DNA from: Aliarcobacter sp.
GTDB taxonomy: Bacteria > Campylobacterota > Campylobacteria > Campylobacterales > Arcobacteraceae
NCBI GenBank assembly: GCA_028688995.1
Contig: JAQTXB010000002.1
Coordinates: forward strand, 236,849 to 300,848
DNA length: 64,000 nt
Reading direction: 5' to 3'
In this document: positions 28,437-37,661 of the stretch, in pieces
Position numbering within the stretch: the stretch's first letter is position 1
How the letters are laid out: each line of letters opens with the position of its first letter
Program-made: the position numbers and the translations under genes
The notes under the pieces: model-generated
Databases searched by the model: none
Seen by the model: the letters and a program-made list of their open reading frames with translations, nothing else
What the model was told of the DNA's origin: nothing

Positions 28437-29510
28437 TTGTTAGTTCATATTTGTTGCGCAGTTGATAGTCACTATTTTTTAGAAAGAATTAAAGAAGAAT
28501 TTCCAAAGGAAGAGTTAGTAGGTTATTTTTATGACCCTAATATCCATCCTTATAGTGAATATAGACTTAGATATTTAGATGTAGAATACTCATGTAAAAA
28601 ATTAGGTATTAAATTAATTGAAGGTGCTTATAACCTAGAAGAGTGGTTAAAAAAAGTTAAAGGAATGGAACATTTACCAGAAAAAGGTGATAGATGTACA
28701 GTTTGTTATGATGATAGACTCGATACTACTGTTCAAAAGGCGGTTGAATTAGGACATGACAAATTTACAACAACCCTATTGATTTCACCAAAGAAATCTC
28801 AAGAAAAATTAGAAAAGATTGGAAATAATCTTTCATCACTTACAGGATTAGAGTTTATTTATAGAGATTACAAAGCTGGAAATGGAGCTGAAATCCAAGG
28901 CCAAAAAGTAAAAGAAAATTCTCTCTATAGACAAAATTATTGTGGTTGTTTATTTGGTCTTAGTGCGCAAAGAGAGGCTCAAGATAAAATAATGGATGAA
29001 ATGTTTAATCCAATTTCAAATCAAATATTACCAGAGTCAATTGAAGAAAGACTTGAACTTTATAGAAAAAGAAATGAGTTGGAAGATGTTGGAGCTGATT
29101 ATAAAATAATTAAACAAAGATTTCTAAACTACAGACTTCTTAGTGCAAAAGTAATAGTTGCAAAACAAGCTGTTCCATCATATATTTTATGTTATTCAAC
29201 AATAAATAGAAATAAAACAAATGGAAGAATTGAATATGAGAAAAATGGAATAAACTATCTAAATAGAGATGAAGTTAAAATCATTGATATTAAGACTTTT
29301 AATCAGTTTGCTAATACTTCATATGAAAATGTAAAAGAGCTTATGTACAATTCTTTGACTTTTCAAGAAGAGTTAGAAACGAGAAATAAGATTCTAAAAA
29401 ATCCTTATGATTTAAGTGCACTTATTGTTCTTGATGAAATAAAAAATGAAAAATATGAGATAGAAATAAACTCTGAAACTTACGAAGATATAAAAGAAGA
29501 GATAATATGA
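28437..29510 (+). CDS. queH: Epoxyqueuosine reductase QueH
   Basis: 357 residues starting at TTG with AAAGG about 8 nt upstream. The QueH signature is clear: HICCAVDSHYF with adjacent cysteines C6/C7, DRCTVCYDDRLD (C87, C90) and YCGCLFGLSAQ, which hold a 4Fe-4S cluster and a metal. It reduces epoxyqueuosine to queuosine in tRNA wobble positions. The QueH core ends near residue 190; the last 160 residues are an extra domain not needed for the core reaction. Its stop overlaps the lpxB start (ATGA). Confidence 0.9.
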   Translation: MLVHICCAVDSHYFLERIKEEFPKEELVGYFYDPNIHPYSEYRLRYLDVEYSCKKLGIKLIEGAYNLEEWLKKVKGMEHLPEKGDRCTVCYDDRLDTTVQKAVELGHDKFTTTLLISPKKSQEKLEKIGNNLSSLTGLEFIYRDYKAGNGAEIQGQKVKENSLYRQNYCGCLFGLSAQREAQDKIMDEMFNPISNQILPESIEERLELYRKRNELEDVGADYKIIKQRFLNYRLLSAKVIVAKQAVPSYILCYSTINRNKTNGRIEYEKNGINYLNRDEVKIIDIKTFNQFANTSYENVKELMYNSLTFQEELETRNKILKNPYDLSALIVLDEIKNEKYEIEINSETYEDIKEEII

Positions 29511-30550
29511 AACTATTAGTTTGTGCAATGGAAACATCATCAAATATTCATCTAAAAGAGTTAAAAAAATATTTATCGCCTGATGTTGAACTTGTTGGAG
29601 TTTTTGATAAAGAGTTAGGAAATCCTTTGTATGATTTAACAGCATTGGCAATTATGGGAATTGTTGATGCACTTAAAAAGCTGAGATTCTTTTTTAGATT
29701 AAGGGACGAATTAGTAAGCTTAGCAAAAGATTGCGATAAAGTTTTACTAATGGATAGCTCTGGATTTAATCTTCCTTTGGCAAAAAAGTTAAGAGAAACT
29801 TATCCAAATAAAGAGATTATTTACTATATTTTGCCACAAGCTTGGGCTTGGAAAAAAGGAAGAGTAAAAAAACTAGAAAAATATTGCACAAAACTTTGCT
29901 CAATAATTCCATTTGAGAGTGAAATTTATACTGATAAAAACAAAATCACTTATGTGGGACATCCACTTTTAGATGAAATCAAAGATTTTAAAGAAGCATT
30001 ATCCAACACAAATAAAATTGCTTTTATGCCCGGAAGTAGAAAAACTGAAATCACAAATCTAATGCCAATTTTTAAAGAATTAGCAAAAGAAATACCAAAT
30101 AAAGAGTATATTTTGATAATTCCAGCAAAATTTGATGAAAATTACATAAAAAAAATATATGGAGATATTTCAAGCTTTACAATCTCAAGAAATGCCCATG
30201 AAACTTTAAAACAAAGTGAATATGCTTTTATTTGTTCAGGAACAGCTACCCTTGAAGCAGCACTTATTGGAACTCCATTTACACTTTCATATATTGCAAA
30301 AAAATTCGATTTTTTTATAGGAAAACTTTTCGTAAAACTAAACTATGTAGGACTTGCAAATATCTTTTTTGAGAAAATGGGAAAAGGTCCTTTACATAAT
30401 GAATTTCTACAGGATGATGTTACTCTAGAAAATCTTTTAAATGATTATCAAAATATGAATAAAGAAGAATTTTTTAATAATTCCAAAATATTAAGAGAAT
30501 ACCTAAAGAATGGAAGTTCTCAAAATGTTGCACAGATAATTCAAAACTAA
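29507..30550 (+). CDS. lpxB: Lipid-A-disaccharide synthase
   Basis: 347-residue GT19 glycosyltransferase that joins UDP-2,3-diacylglucosamine and lipid X. Family segments: YYILPQAWAWKKGRVKKLEKY, IPFESEIY, YVGHPLLDEI, FMPGSRKTEI and CSGTATLEAALIGTP. It is coupled to queH by a 4-base overlap and precedes fabZ and lpxA, two further genes of lipid A supply. A little shorter than the E. coli enzyme, as usual in this phylum. Confidence 0.95.
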   Translation: MKLLVCAMETSSNIHLKELKKYLSPDVELVGVFDKELGNPLYDLTALAIMGIVDALKKLRFFFRLRDELVSLAKDCDKVLLMDSSGFNLPLAKKLRETYPNKEIIYYILPQAWAWKKGRVKKLEKYCTKLCSIIPFESEIYTDKNKITYVGHPLLDEIKDFKEALSNTNKIAFMPGSRKTEITNLMPIFKELAKEIPNKEYILIIPAKFDENYIKKIYGDISSFTISRNAHETLKQSEYAFICSGTATLEAALIGTPFTLSYIAKKFDFFIGKLFVKLNYVGLANIFFEKMGKGPLHNEFLQDDVTLENLLNDYQNMNKEEFFNNSKILREYLKNGSSQNVAQIIQN

Positions 30551-30602
30551 TTCTTTTTTAGATATAATATAGGCCATTTAATAAAAAATCAGGATATTAT
30601 AT

Positions 30603-31046
30603 ATGTTAGATATTATGCAAATTCAAGAGATTCTTCCTCATAGATACCCAATGTTACTTGTGGATAGAATTACAGATATGGAACTTAAAAAATCTATCAA
30701 AGGTTTCAAAAACGTTTCTATTTCAGAACCAGCTTTTCAAGGACATTTCCCAGGTCATCCAATTTATCCAGGTGTACTTATTTTAGAAGGTATGGCTCAA
30801 TGTGGTGGTGTTTTAGCTCTTAAAAGTTCTGATTTAACAGATGAAGAAATGAAAAATAAAGTAATCTATTTCATGAGTATTGATAAAGCAAAATTCAGAA
30901 ATCCAGTACGTCCAGGAGACAGATTAGATTACGAATTAGAAGTTGTTAGAATGAAAAGTTCATTAATGACACTAATAGGAAAAGCTTATGTTGATGGAAA
31001 ATTATCAGCTGAAGCAGAATTAAAAGCTATGATAGTTGATAAATAA
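30603..31046 (+). CDS. fabZ: 3-hydroxyacyl-ACP dehydratase FabZ
   Basis: 147 residues with a hot-dog fold. The catalytic His48 lies in [20 protein letters not shown] and Glu62 follows in the same helix. It dehydrates 3-hydroxyacyl-ACP in fatty acid synthesis and competes with lipid A synthesis for the same substrate, which fits its place between lpxB and lpxA. Confidence 0.96.
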   Translation: MLDIMQIQEILPHRYPMLLVDRITDMELKKSIKGFKNVSISEPAFQGHFPGHPIYPGVLILEGMAQCGGVLALKSSDLTDEEMKNKVIYFMSIDKAKFRNPVRPGDRLDYELEVVRMKSSLMTLIGKAYVDGKLSAEAELKAMIVDK

Positions 31047-31063
31047 CAAATAGGCAAATATAA

Positions 31064-31846
31064 ATGAACAATATTCATAAAACAGCAATAATTGAGGAAG
31101 GTGCACAACTTGGTGATAATATCACTATTGGTGCTTTTACAATTATTGGAAAAGATGTAAAAATTGGTGATGGAACAATAATTGATTCACACACTTTAAT
31201 TGAGGGAAAAACTACGATTGGTAAAAACAATCATATTTTTTCTCATGCATCAATTGGAAGTATTCCTCAGGATTTAAAATTCAATGGTGAAGATGTTGAA
31301 TTAATTATTGGAGACAATAATAAAATAAGAGAATTTACTTTATTTAATCCAGGGACTATCGGTGGTGGTTCAGTTACTAGAATTGGAAGTAACAATCTAT
31401 TTATGGGATATACTCACGTAGCCCATGATTGTATTATTGGAGATCATTGTATTTTTGCAAATGGAGCTACACTTGCTGGTCATGTTGAATGTGCTGATTA
31501 TGTTGTAGTGGGTGGATTAACTCCTATTCATCAATTTTGTAAAATTGGAACTCAAGTAATGATTGGTGGAGCATCAGCTGTTGCTCAAGATATTCCTCCT
31601 TTTTGTTTAGCAGAAGGGAATAAAGCAGTTTTAAGAGGTCTTAACTTAACAGGTTTAAGAAGAAGATTTGAAAATAGAGAAGATATTGATGCAATAAAAT
31701 CTGCATATAAAGAGCTATTTGAATTAGGAAAACCTCTTCAAGATGTAGCGCGTGAATTATTTGAAACAAGTGAAAATAAATATGTTAAAGAATTAGCTAG
31801 TTTTGTATTAAATACAAAACGAGGTATTCCTTTTAACAGAAAGTAA
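31064..31846 (+). CDS. lpxA: UDP-N-acetylglucosamine O-acyltransferase
   Basis: 260 residues with left-handed beta-helix hexapeptide repeats (IGDNITIGAF and similar) and the catalytic region GYTHVAHDCIIGDHCIFANG with His118/His121. It catalyses the first step of lipid A synthesis. Its C-terminal helical part (REDIDAIKSAYKELF) matches the family. It starts 18 nt after fabZ. Confidence 0.96.
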   Translation: MNNIHKTAIIEEGAQLGDNITIGAFTIIGKDVKIGDGTIIDSHTLIEGKTTIGKNNHIFSHASIGSIPQDLKFNGEDVELIIGDNNKIREFTLFNPGTIGGGSVTRIGSNNLFMGYTHVAHDCIIGDHCIFANGATLAGHVECADYVVVGGLTPIHQFCKIGTQVMIGGASAVAQDIPPFCLAEGNKAVLRGLNLTGLRRRFENREDIDAIKSAYKELFELGKPLQDVARELFETSENKYVKELASFVLNTKRGIPFNRK

Positions 31847-31858
31847 GATAGGTAGAAA

Positions 31859-33079
31859 ATGAGTAAGATTATATGTGATTTTTGTGGAGCAACTGATACT
31901 AAAGACAATCCTGTAATTGCTGGAGATAATGCTTGTATTTGTAAAGCTTGCGTTACTGCTGCAAATGAAATTATGAATGGAAATCTTCCTGCTGAAGAGA
32001 GTGATAATAAAATCACTCCAGTTGAAGCTAAAGAGATAAAAATTAAAACGCCAGCTGAATTAAAAAAAATATTAGATGAATATGTAATAGGACAAGATAG
32101 AGCTAAAAAAGTTCTTAGTGTTGCTGTTTATAATCACTACAAAAGAATTTTTAGACATAACGAAATTAATGATGATACAGAATTAAATAAATCTAATGTT
32201 CTTTTAATTGGACCTACAGGTTCTGGAAAAACACTACTTGCTCAAACTATTTCTAAATATCTTGATGTTCCTCTAGCTATTGCTGATGCTACTTCTTTAA
32301 CTGAAGCTGGATATGTTGGTGATGATGTTGAAAATGTTGTAACAAGACTTGTTCAAGCAGCTGATGGAGACATCAAAAAAGCAGAAAGAGGAATTATTTT
32401 CATCGATGAAGTTGATAAAGTTGCACGTATGAGTGAAAATAGATCTATCACAAGAGATGTTTCAGGGGAAGGTGTTCAACAAGCTTTATTAAAAATTGTT
32501 GAAGGTGCTGTTGTAAATGTTCCACCAAAAGGTGGAAGAAAACACCCTGGTCAAGATGCTCTTCAAGTTGATACTACAAATATTTTATTTATTTGTGGTG
32601 GAGCTTTTGATGGACTTGAAGATATTATCAAGAAAAAACAAGGTGCAAATGTACTTGGATTTAATCAAGATAAAAAGAACAAAAAAGATGATGAAAAAAC
32701 TTTATCAAAAGTAGAAGCAGATGATTTAGTAAAATATGGTTTAATTCCTGAATTAATAGGAAGACTTCATATGGTTGCAACTTTAAATGAAATAACTGAA
32801 GATGATATGGTGCACATTTTAACTGAACCAAAAAATGCATTAATTAAACAATATATCAAACTTTTCCAAATGGATGATGTTAAATTAGAATTTGAGAAAG
32901 ATGCACTAAAAGAGTTAGCAAAACTTGCAATCATTAGAAAAACTGGTGCTAGAGGATTACGTTCAATTTTAGAAGATATTATGTTGGATATAATGTTTGA
33001 CCTTCCAAAATATAAAAATAAAACTATTACTATTTCAAAAGAAGTTGTTCTTAAAACTAAAGAACCAAAAGTAGCATAA
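31859..33079 (+). CDS. clpX: ATP-dependent Clp protease ATP-binding subunit ClpX
   Basis: 406 residues. An N-terminal C4 zinc finger (CDFCGATD then CICKACV), Walker A GPTGSGKT, Walker [10 protein letters not shown], sensor region and the C-terminal [10 protein letters not shown] are all intact. It unfolds substrates for ClpP. Position after lpxA and before mreB is a conserved Campylobacterota arrangement. Confidence 0.97.
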   Translation: MSKIICDFCGATDTKDNPVIAGDNACICKACVTAANEIMNGNLPAEESDNKITPVEAKEIKIKTPAELKKILDEYVIGQDRAKKVLSVAVYNHYKRIFRHNEINDDTELNKSNVLLIGPTGSGKTLLAQTISKYLDVPLAIADATSLTEAGYVGDDVENVVTRLVQAADGDIKKAERGIIFIDEVDKVARMSENRSITRDVSGEGVQQALLKIVEGAVVNVPPKGGRKHPGQDALQVDTTNILFICGGAFDGLEDIIKKKQGANVLGFNQDKKNKKDDEKTLSKVEADDLVKYGLIPELIGRLHMVATLNEITEDDMVHILTEPKNALIKQYIKLFQMDDVKLEFEKDALKELAKLAIIRKTGARGLRSILEDIMLDIMFDLPKYKNKTITISKEVVLKTKEPKVA

Positions 33080-33093
33080 AAAAGGATATAAAC

Positions 33094-34125
33094 GTGTTTT
33101 TAGATAAATTAATAGGTCTTTTTTCAAGTGATATGGCAATTGACTTGGGAACTGCAAATACAATCGTTTCTGTAAGAGGAAAAGGAATTATCATTAATGA
33201 ACCATCAGTTGTTGCAGTTCAAAGTGATAAACATGGTAAAGATAGAATATTAGCTGTTGGGCAAGAAGCTAAACAAATGATTGGAAAAACTCCTTTAAAT
33301 ATTCAAGCAGTTCGGCCAATGCAAGATGGAGTTATTGCTGACTTTGAAATGACTGAAAGAATGATTAGATATTTTATCGAAAAAGCACACTCTAGAAAAT
33401 CTTTTATACGTCCAAGAATTATCATTTGTATCCCTTATGGTATTACTCAAGTTGAAAAAAAAGCAGTTGAAGAATCAGCAATGAGCGCAGGGGCAAGAGA
33501 AGTATTCCTAGTTGAAGAACCAATGGCAGCTGCTATTGGTGCTGGAATTCCTGTATCTGATCCGTCTGGTTATGTAATTGTTGATATTGGTGGAGGTACA
33601 ACTGAAATTGGTGTTACTTCACTGGGAGGATTAGTTTTATGTAAATCTATCAAAGTTGCTGGTGATAAATTTGATAAATCAATTATTGAACACGTTAGAC
33701 AAAACTACAATTTATTTATTGGTGAAAGAACTGCTGAAAATATCAAAATTGAAATTGGAACAGCAATTAAACTTGATACTGAACTAAAAATGAAAGTAAA
33801 AGGTAGAGATAACTCAGGTTTACTTTCAACTATTGAACTTGGAAGTGAAGGTGTTAGAATTGCAATTAAAGAACCTCTAAAAGAGATTGTTTCTGCAATC
33901 AAAAGTGTATTAGAAAATATGCCACCAGATTTAGCAAGTGATATTGTTGACAATGGTGTTATTATCACAGGTGGTGGTGCTTTAATCAGAGGTTTAGATA
34001 CTTATTTAGCTGATATAATCAAACTTCCTGTAAGAATTGCTGATGAACCTTTATTATCAGTTGCATATGGTACAAGTCAAGTACTAGACCAAGCAGAGCT
34101 ACTAAAACTAATAACTAATGCGTAA
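33094..34125 (+). CDS. mreB: Rod-shape-determining protein MreB
   Basis: 343-residue bacterial actin with a GTG start preceded by AAAAGGA. Nucleotide-binding segments: IDLGTANTIV, VIVDIGGGTTEIGVTSLGG and ITGGGALIRGLDTYL. It forms filaments that guide lateral cell-wall synthesis. Its 3' end overlaps mreC by 8 nt. Confidence 0.97.
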   Translation: MFLDKLIGLFSSDMAIDLGTANTIVSVRGKGIIINEPSVVAVQSDKHGKDRILAVGQEAKQMIGKTPLNIQAVRPMQDGVIADFEMTERMIRYFIEKAHSRKSFIRPRIIICIPYGITQVEKKAVEESAMSAGAREVFLVEEPMAAAIGAGIPVSDPSGYVIVDIGGGTTEIGVTSLGGLVLCKSIKVAGDKFDKSIIEHVRQNYNLFIGERTAENIKIEIGTAIKLDTELKMKVKGRDNSGLLSTIELGSEGVRIAIKEPLKEIVSAIKSVLENMPPDLASDIVDNGVIITGGGALIRGLDTYLADIIKLPVRIADEPLLSVAYGTSQVLDQAELLKLITNA

Positions 34126-34945
34126 ATTTCTTTTTGCATTTCTTTTTATACTTGCAGGTTTATCTTATCTTTTTAAGATAGATGAACTGCTTGTTAATAA
34201 ATTCGCTTTTTTTAATGACATAAAAGTCTCTTATATAGATAAAGTAATTAATATTTCAAATACTATTGAAAAACATTTTGATCAAGCAAATACAATTGAA
34301 AAATTAAAAGCAGAAAACAGTGAATTAAAAGAATACAAAATATTATATGCAACTGCACAAAGTCAATTAAATACCTTAAAAGAATTTTTAGCAAATGTAG
34401 ATATTCCAGAAAACAAAGCAAAAATTGAACTTGTAAGAGTTCTTTCATATATAAATTATAATGATTTCACAAAAGTTTGGTTAGATAAAAGAATAGAAGA
34501 TGAATCAATTTTTGGCCTTATTGCAGATAACTATTCAGCAGGAATTGTTGTAAATAAAAATGGTCGTGCAGTTGGACTATTAAATGGAAATAAAGATTGT
34601 TCTTATGCGGTATTTATTGGAGAAGGAAAAGCTCCTGGAATTATTACAGCATCTGATAACCAAGATGAATTACAAATAAAATTTATACCAATTTGGGCTA
34701 ATATAAATAAAGGTGATGAAGTTATAACTTCAGGAATGGACAATATCTTTTTTGAAGGATTAAAAGTTGGAAGAGTAACTGAAGTTACAAATCTTGCTGA
34801 CATGAAAATTGCAACCGTTAAATCTTATGTTAATGTTTTAAAGAAAAAATATTTCTATACATATAAAAGTAGTGGTCAATTTACAAATTATAATTTAGAA
34901 AAAAGTGATTCAGACAAAAATAATGATAATTCAGAAGACAACTAG
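34118..34945 (+). CDS. mreC: Rod-shape-determining protein MreC
   Basis: 275 residues: a short cytoplasmic N-terminus, one transmembrane helix (about 4-18), a periplasmic coiled coil (about 50-90, EKLKAENSELKEYK) and the two beta-barrel domains with AGIVVNKNGRAVGLL and KGDEVITSGMDNIF. It links MreB to penicillin-binding proteins. The tail is acidic and Asn-rich. It converges with ribE 14 nt away. Confidence 0.92.
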   Translation: MRKFLFAFLFILAGLSYLFKIDELLVNKFAFFNDIKVSYIDKVINISNTIEKHFDQANTIEKLKAENSELKEYKILYATAQSQLNTLKEFLANVDIPENKAKIELVRVLSYINYNDFTKVWLDKRIEDESIFGLIADNYSAGIVVNKNGRAVGLLNGNKDCSYAVFIGEGKAPGIITASDNQDELQIKFIPIWANINKGDEVITSGMDNIFFEGLKVGRVTEVTNLADMKIATVKSYVNVLKKKYFYTYKSSGQFTNYNLEKSDSDKNNDNSEDN

Positions 34946-34959
34946 GATTAAAACTCTTC

Positions 34960-35580
34960 TTAATAATTAGCCATTATTTTATCTACATCACTCCAAGACA
35001 ATCCCTCTTTTTTACTTTTATCTGGTTTAAACATATTATAAATATATCTTGCAAACATATCTGTCTCAAGATTTACTTTTGTTCCTACTTTATAGTTTTT
35101 AAATAATGTATTTTTAACCGTATGAGGAATTATTGTAAGCCTAAAAGAGTCTTTTAAAACTTCATTTACTGTGAGTGAAACTCCATCTATTGTTACACTT
35201 CCTTTTGGGATAATATATTTTGAATATTCACTTGGTAATGAGATAAAAAAGTCAGTTGAATTTCCATTTGCTTTTATAGATTTAATAGTTCCTAGACAAT
35301 CAACATGACCTTGAACAATATGACCTTCAAATCTATCACCCATCATCATTGCAGGTTCCATGTGTACTTCGTTTTTATAGTTTTCCATTGCAAGAATTTT
35401 TTGTGATTCTGGTGAAAGCTCAACAGTAAATGTATCACTTGTAACTTTTACAACAGTTAAACAAGCACCATTTATTGCTATTGAATCTCCAATTTTTGGA
35501 TTGTATTTTGCCGTTAATGTCAAAAAATTGTTTTTAAAACTAACAACTTTAGCCATCTCTCTTATAAGTCCTGTAAACAC
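34960..35580 (-). CDS. ribE: Riboflavin synthase alpha subunit
   Basis: 206 residues made of two lumazine-binding repeats: MFTGLIREMAKV with GDSIAINGACLTV, and FEGHIVQGHVDCLGTI with GSVTIDGVSLTVNEV. It joins two 6,7-dimethyl-8-ribityllumazine molecules to give riboflavin. Full length. It diverges from mnmG and converges with mreC. Confidence 0.94.
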   Translation of the reverse strand: MFTGLIREMAKVVSFKNNFLTLTAKYNPKIGDSIAINGACLTVVKVTSDTFTVELSPESQKILAMENYKNEVHMEPAMMMGDRFEGHIVQGHVDCLGTIKSIKANGNSTDFFISLPSEYSKYIIPKGSVTIDGVSLTVNEVLKDSFRLTIIPHTVKNTLFKNYKVGTKVNLETDMFARYIYNMFKPDKSKKEGLSWSDVDKIMANY

Positions 35581-35654
35581 TTAAAAAACCTTTTGATATA
35601 TTTTGGGTATAATATCTAAAAATTGTTAAGAAGCTAATTTTAACTACTTTTCGT

Positions 35655-35698
35655 AAATTTCTTAGATAAGTGGAAGAAAACATTTATCTAAGAAATTT
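35655..35698. repeat. Perfect 15-bp inverted repeat in the ribE/mnmG divergent region
   Basis: AAATTTCTTAGATAA at 35655-35669 is exactly complementary to 35684-35698, with a 14-nt spacer. It ends 38 nt before the mnmG ATG. There is no following T-run and no gene to terminate on the plus strand, so it is more likely an operator or a 5' UTR hairpin of mnmG than a terminator. Confidence 0.7.
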
Positions 35699-35736
35699 CC
35701 CAAATATGAAATCACAAAAAATATATAAGGAATAAT

Positions 35737-37614
35737 ATGAATTACGATGTAATTGTTGTTGGTGGTGGTCATGCAGGAATTGAAGCCTCACTAGCAAGTG
35801 CAAGAATGGGTAAAAAAACTCTTCTAATTACTATGTTAGTAGAGCAAATAGGAGCGGCAAGTTGTAACCCAGCAGTAGGAGGACTTGCAAAAGGTCACTT
35901 AGTTCGAGAACTTGATGCAATCGGTGGAGAAATGGGACTTTGTACTGATACAGCTGGTATTCAATTTAGAATATTAAATGCCTCAAAAGGTGCAGCTGTT
36001 CAAGGAAGTCGAGCTCAAATTGATATGGATAAATATAGAGAGTATATGAGAAAAGTTTGTCATAATACGCCTAATTTAGAAGTGTATCAAGATGAAGTAT
36101 CTTCACTATTAGTAAATGATAATAATGAAGTTTATGGTGTAAAAACTAAACTAACTGAACAATTTACTTCTAAAAAAGTTATCATAACAACTGGTACTTT
36201 TATGAGAGGACTTATTCACATTGGTGAAAATAGATATGATGCGGGAAGAGCTTGGGAATTGCCATCTAGTACTCTTTCAATTCAACTTAAAGAATTAGGA
36301 TTAAATGTTGGAAGACTAAAAACAGGAACTCCCTCAAGAATTGATGCAAACTCTATTGATTTTTCATCTATGGATATGCATGGTGGTGATGTTAATCCCT
36401 CACCTTTTTCATTTAGAACAGATAAATCGAAATTTTCACCAACTCAATTTCCTTGTTATATCACATATACAAATCTAGAAACCCATGAAAAAATATCTTC
36501 AAACTTCTATAGAGCACCTCTTTTTACAGGTCAAATTGAAGGACTAGGACCAAGATATTGCCCAAGTATTGAAGATAAAGTAAATAGATTTAGTGAAAGA
36601 GATAGACATCAACTATTTTTAGAACCTCAAACAGCAATGTGTACGGAATATTATATAAATGGTTTATCAACTTCGCTTCCTATTGATGTTCAAAAAGATA
36701 TGATTCATTCAATAAAAGGTCTTGAAAATGCAAAAATTGTTAGATATGGATATGCAATTGAATATGATTATATTGACCCAACTGAACTAAAACATACCCT
36801 TGAAACTAAAAAAATAAAAAATCTTTATAATGCTGGACAAATAAATGCAACGACAGGTTATGAAGAAGCAGCGGCTCAAGGATTAATGGCAGGAATTAAC
36901 GCAGCCCTTGCAATTGATGGTAAAGAGCCATTTATTCTTAGACGAGATGAAGCTTATATTGGTGTTTTAATTGATGATTTAGTTACAAAAGGAACTAATG
37001 AACCATATAGAATGTTCACTTCACGAGCAGAATATAGACTTCTTTTAAGAGAAGAAAATGCTGATTTAAGATTATCTCAATATGGTCATAATTTTGGACT
37101 GATAGATGATAATACAATGGCAAAAGTAGAAAACAAAAGAAAAGTTATAGATGAAGCAATTGAATTTATGGCAAATGAATGGGTTACTTCAAAAAAAGAG
37201 ACTTTAGAACTACTTGAAGCAATTGGTGAAGAAAAAATCAATGATAAAGTTCTACTTGTGGATTTAATAGGAAGAAATACTATTGATGCACCAAAATTTG
37301 ATAAATTAGTTCCAAGTCTTGCTTCAATTGATGAGTATTTAAAAGAGCAGATAATTATTGAAGCAAAATATTATAGATATATTCAAAAACAACAAAAACA
37401 AATTGAGAAAATGAAAAAAATGTTAAAAACAACAATTCCTGAGAATTTCTCTTTCAAAGGACTTGCTGGATTATCAAATGAAGTAATTGAAAAACTTGAA
37501 AAACATAGACCACCAACTTTATTCAACGCAAGTTTAATTTCTGGAATTACACCTGCTGCGTTGGATATTATTCATTTAAACTTAAATATTAATGTCAGAA
37601 GCAATAAAAATTGA
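35737..37614 (+). CDS. mnmG: tRNA uridine-5-carboxymethylaminomethyl modification enzyme MnmG, C-terminus altered by transposon
   Basis: 625-residue FAD enzyme that, with MnmE, modifies U34 of several tRNAs. The N-terminus [20 protein letters not shown] binds FAD, and [19 protein letters not shown] and [15 protein letters not shown] are family motifs. The last seven codons are not original: a transposon begins at 37593, so residues after Ile618 are encoded by element end sequence (NVRSNKN) and the stop is the TGA in the element's terminal repeat. The ancestral tail, reconstructed across the target duplication, is IKQKEA then TAA. The enzyme is probably still functional. Confidence 0.95.
   Translation: MNYDVIVVGGGHAGIEASLASARMGKKTLLITMLVEQIGAASCNPAVGGLAKGHLVRELDAIGGEMGLCTDTAGIQFRILNASKGAAVQGSRAQIDMDKYREYMRKVCHNTPNLEVYQDEVSSLLVNDNNEVYGVKTKLTEQFTSKKVIITTGTFMRGLIHIGENRYDAGRAWELPSSTLSIQLKELGLNVGRLKTGTPSRIDANSIDFSSMDMHGGDVNPSPFSFRTDKSKFSPTQFPCYITYTNLETHEKISSNFYRAPLFTGQIEGLGPRYCPSIEDKVNRFSERDRHQLFLEPQTAMCTEYYINGLSTSLPIDVQKDMIHSIKGLENAKIVRYGYAIEYDYIDPTELKHTLETKKIKNLYNAGQINATTGYEEAAAQGLMAGINAALAIDGKEPFILRRDEAYIGVLIDDLVTKGTNEPYRMFTSRAEYRLLLREENADLRLSQYGHNFGLIDDNTMAKVENKRKVIDEAIEFMANEWVTSKKETLELLEAIGEEKINDKVLLVDLIGRNTIDAPKFDKLVPSLASIDEYLKEQIIIEAKYYRYIQKQQKQIEKMKKMLKTTIPENFSFKGLAGLSNEVIEKLEKHRPPTLFNASLISGITPAALDIIHLNLNINVRSNKN
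37588..37592. repeat. Target site duplication, left copy (ATTAA)
   Basis: ATTAA directly precedes the TGTCA end of the transposon and is repeated exactly at 61514-61518 next to the other end. Five-base duplications are the rule for Tn7 and Tn5053-type elements. Confidence 0.93.
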
Positions 37615-37618
37615 TAAT
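37593..37618 (+). repeat. Terminal inverted repeat, mnmG-proximal (right-type) end
   Basis: 26 bp: TGTCA, GAAG, then CAATAAAAATTGATAAT. It matches the other end in 22 of 26 positions. It also encodes the last residues and stop codon of mnmG. Confidence 0.92.
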
Positions 37619-37661
37619 GGTTCAATATAAATTGATAATATGTAAAATAAAAAATGATAAC
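37602..37661 (+). promoter_or_regulatory. Three tandem TnsB-binding-site-like repeats
   Basis: Repeats at 37602-37618 (CAATAAAAATTGATAAT), 37623-37639 (CAATATAAATTGATAAT) and 37645-37661 (AAATAAAAAATGATAAC), spaced 21 and 22 bp. The dense packing is like the Tn7 right end. The third repeat overlaps the first possible start codon of the tnsE-like gene, so TnsB binding could also repress that gene. Confidence 0.75.
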
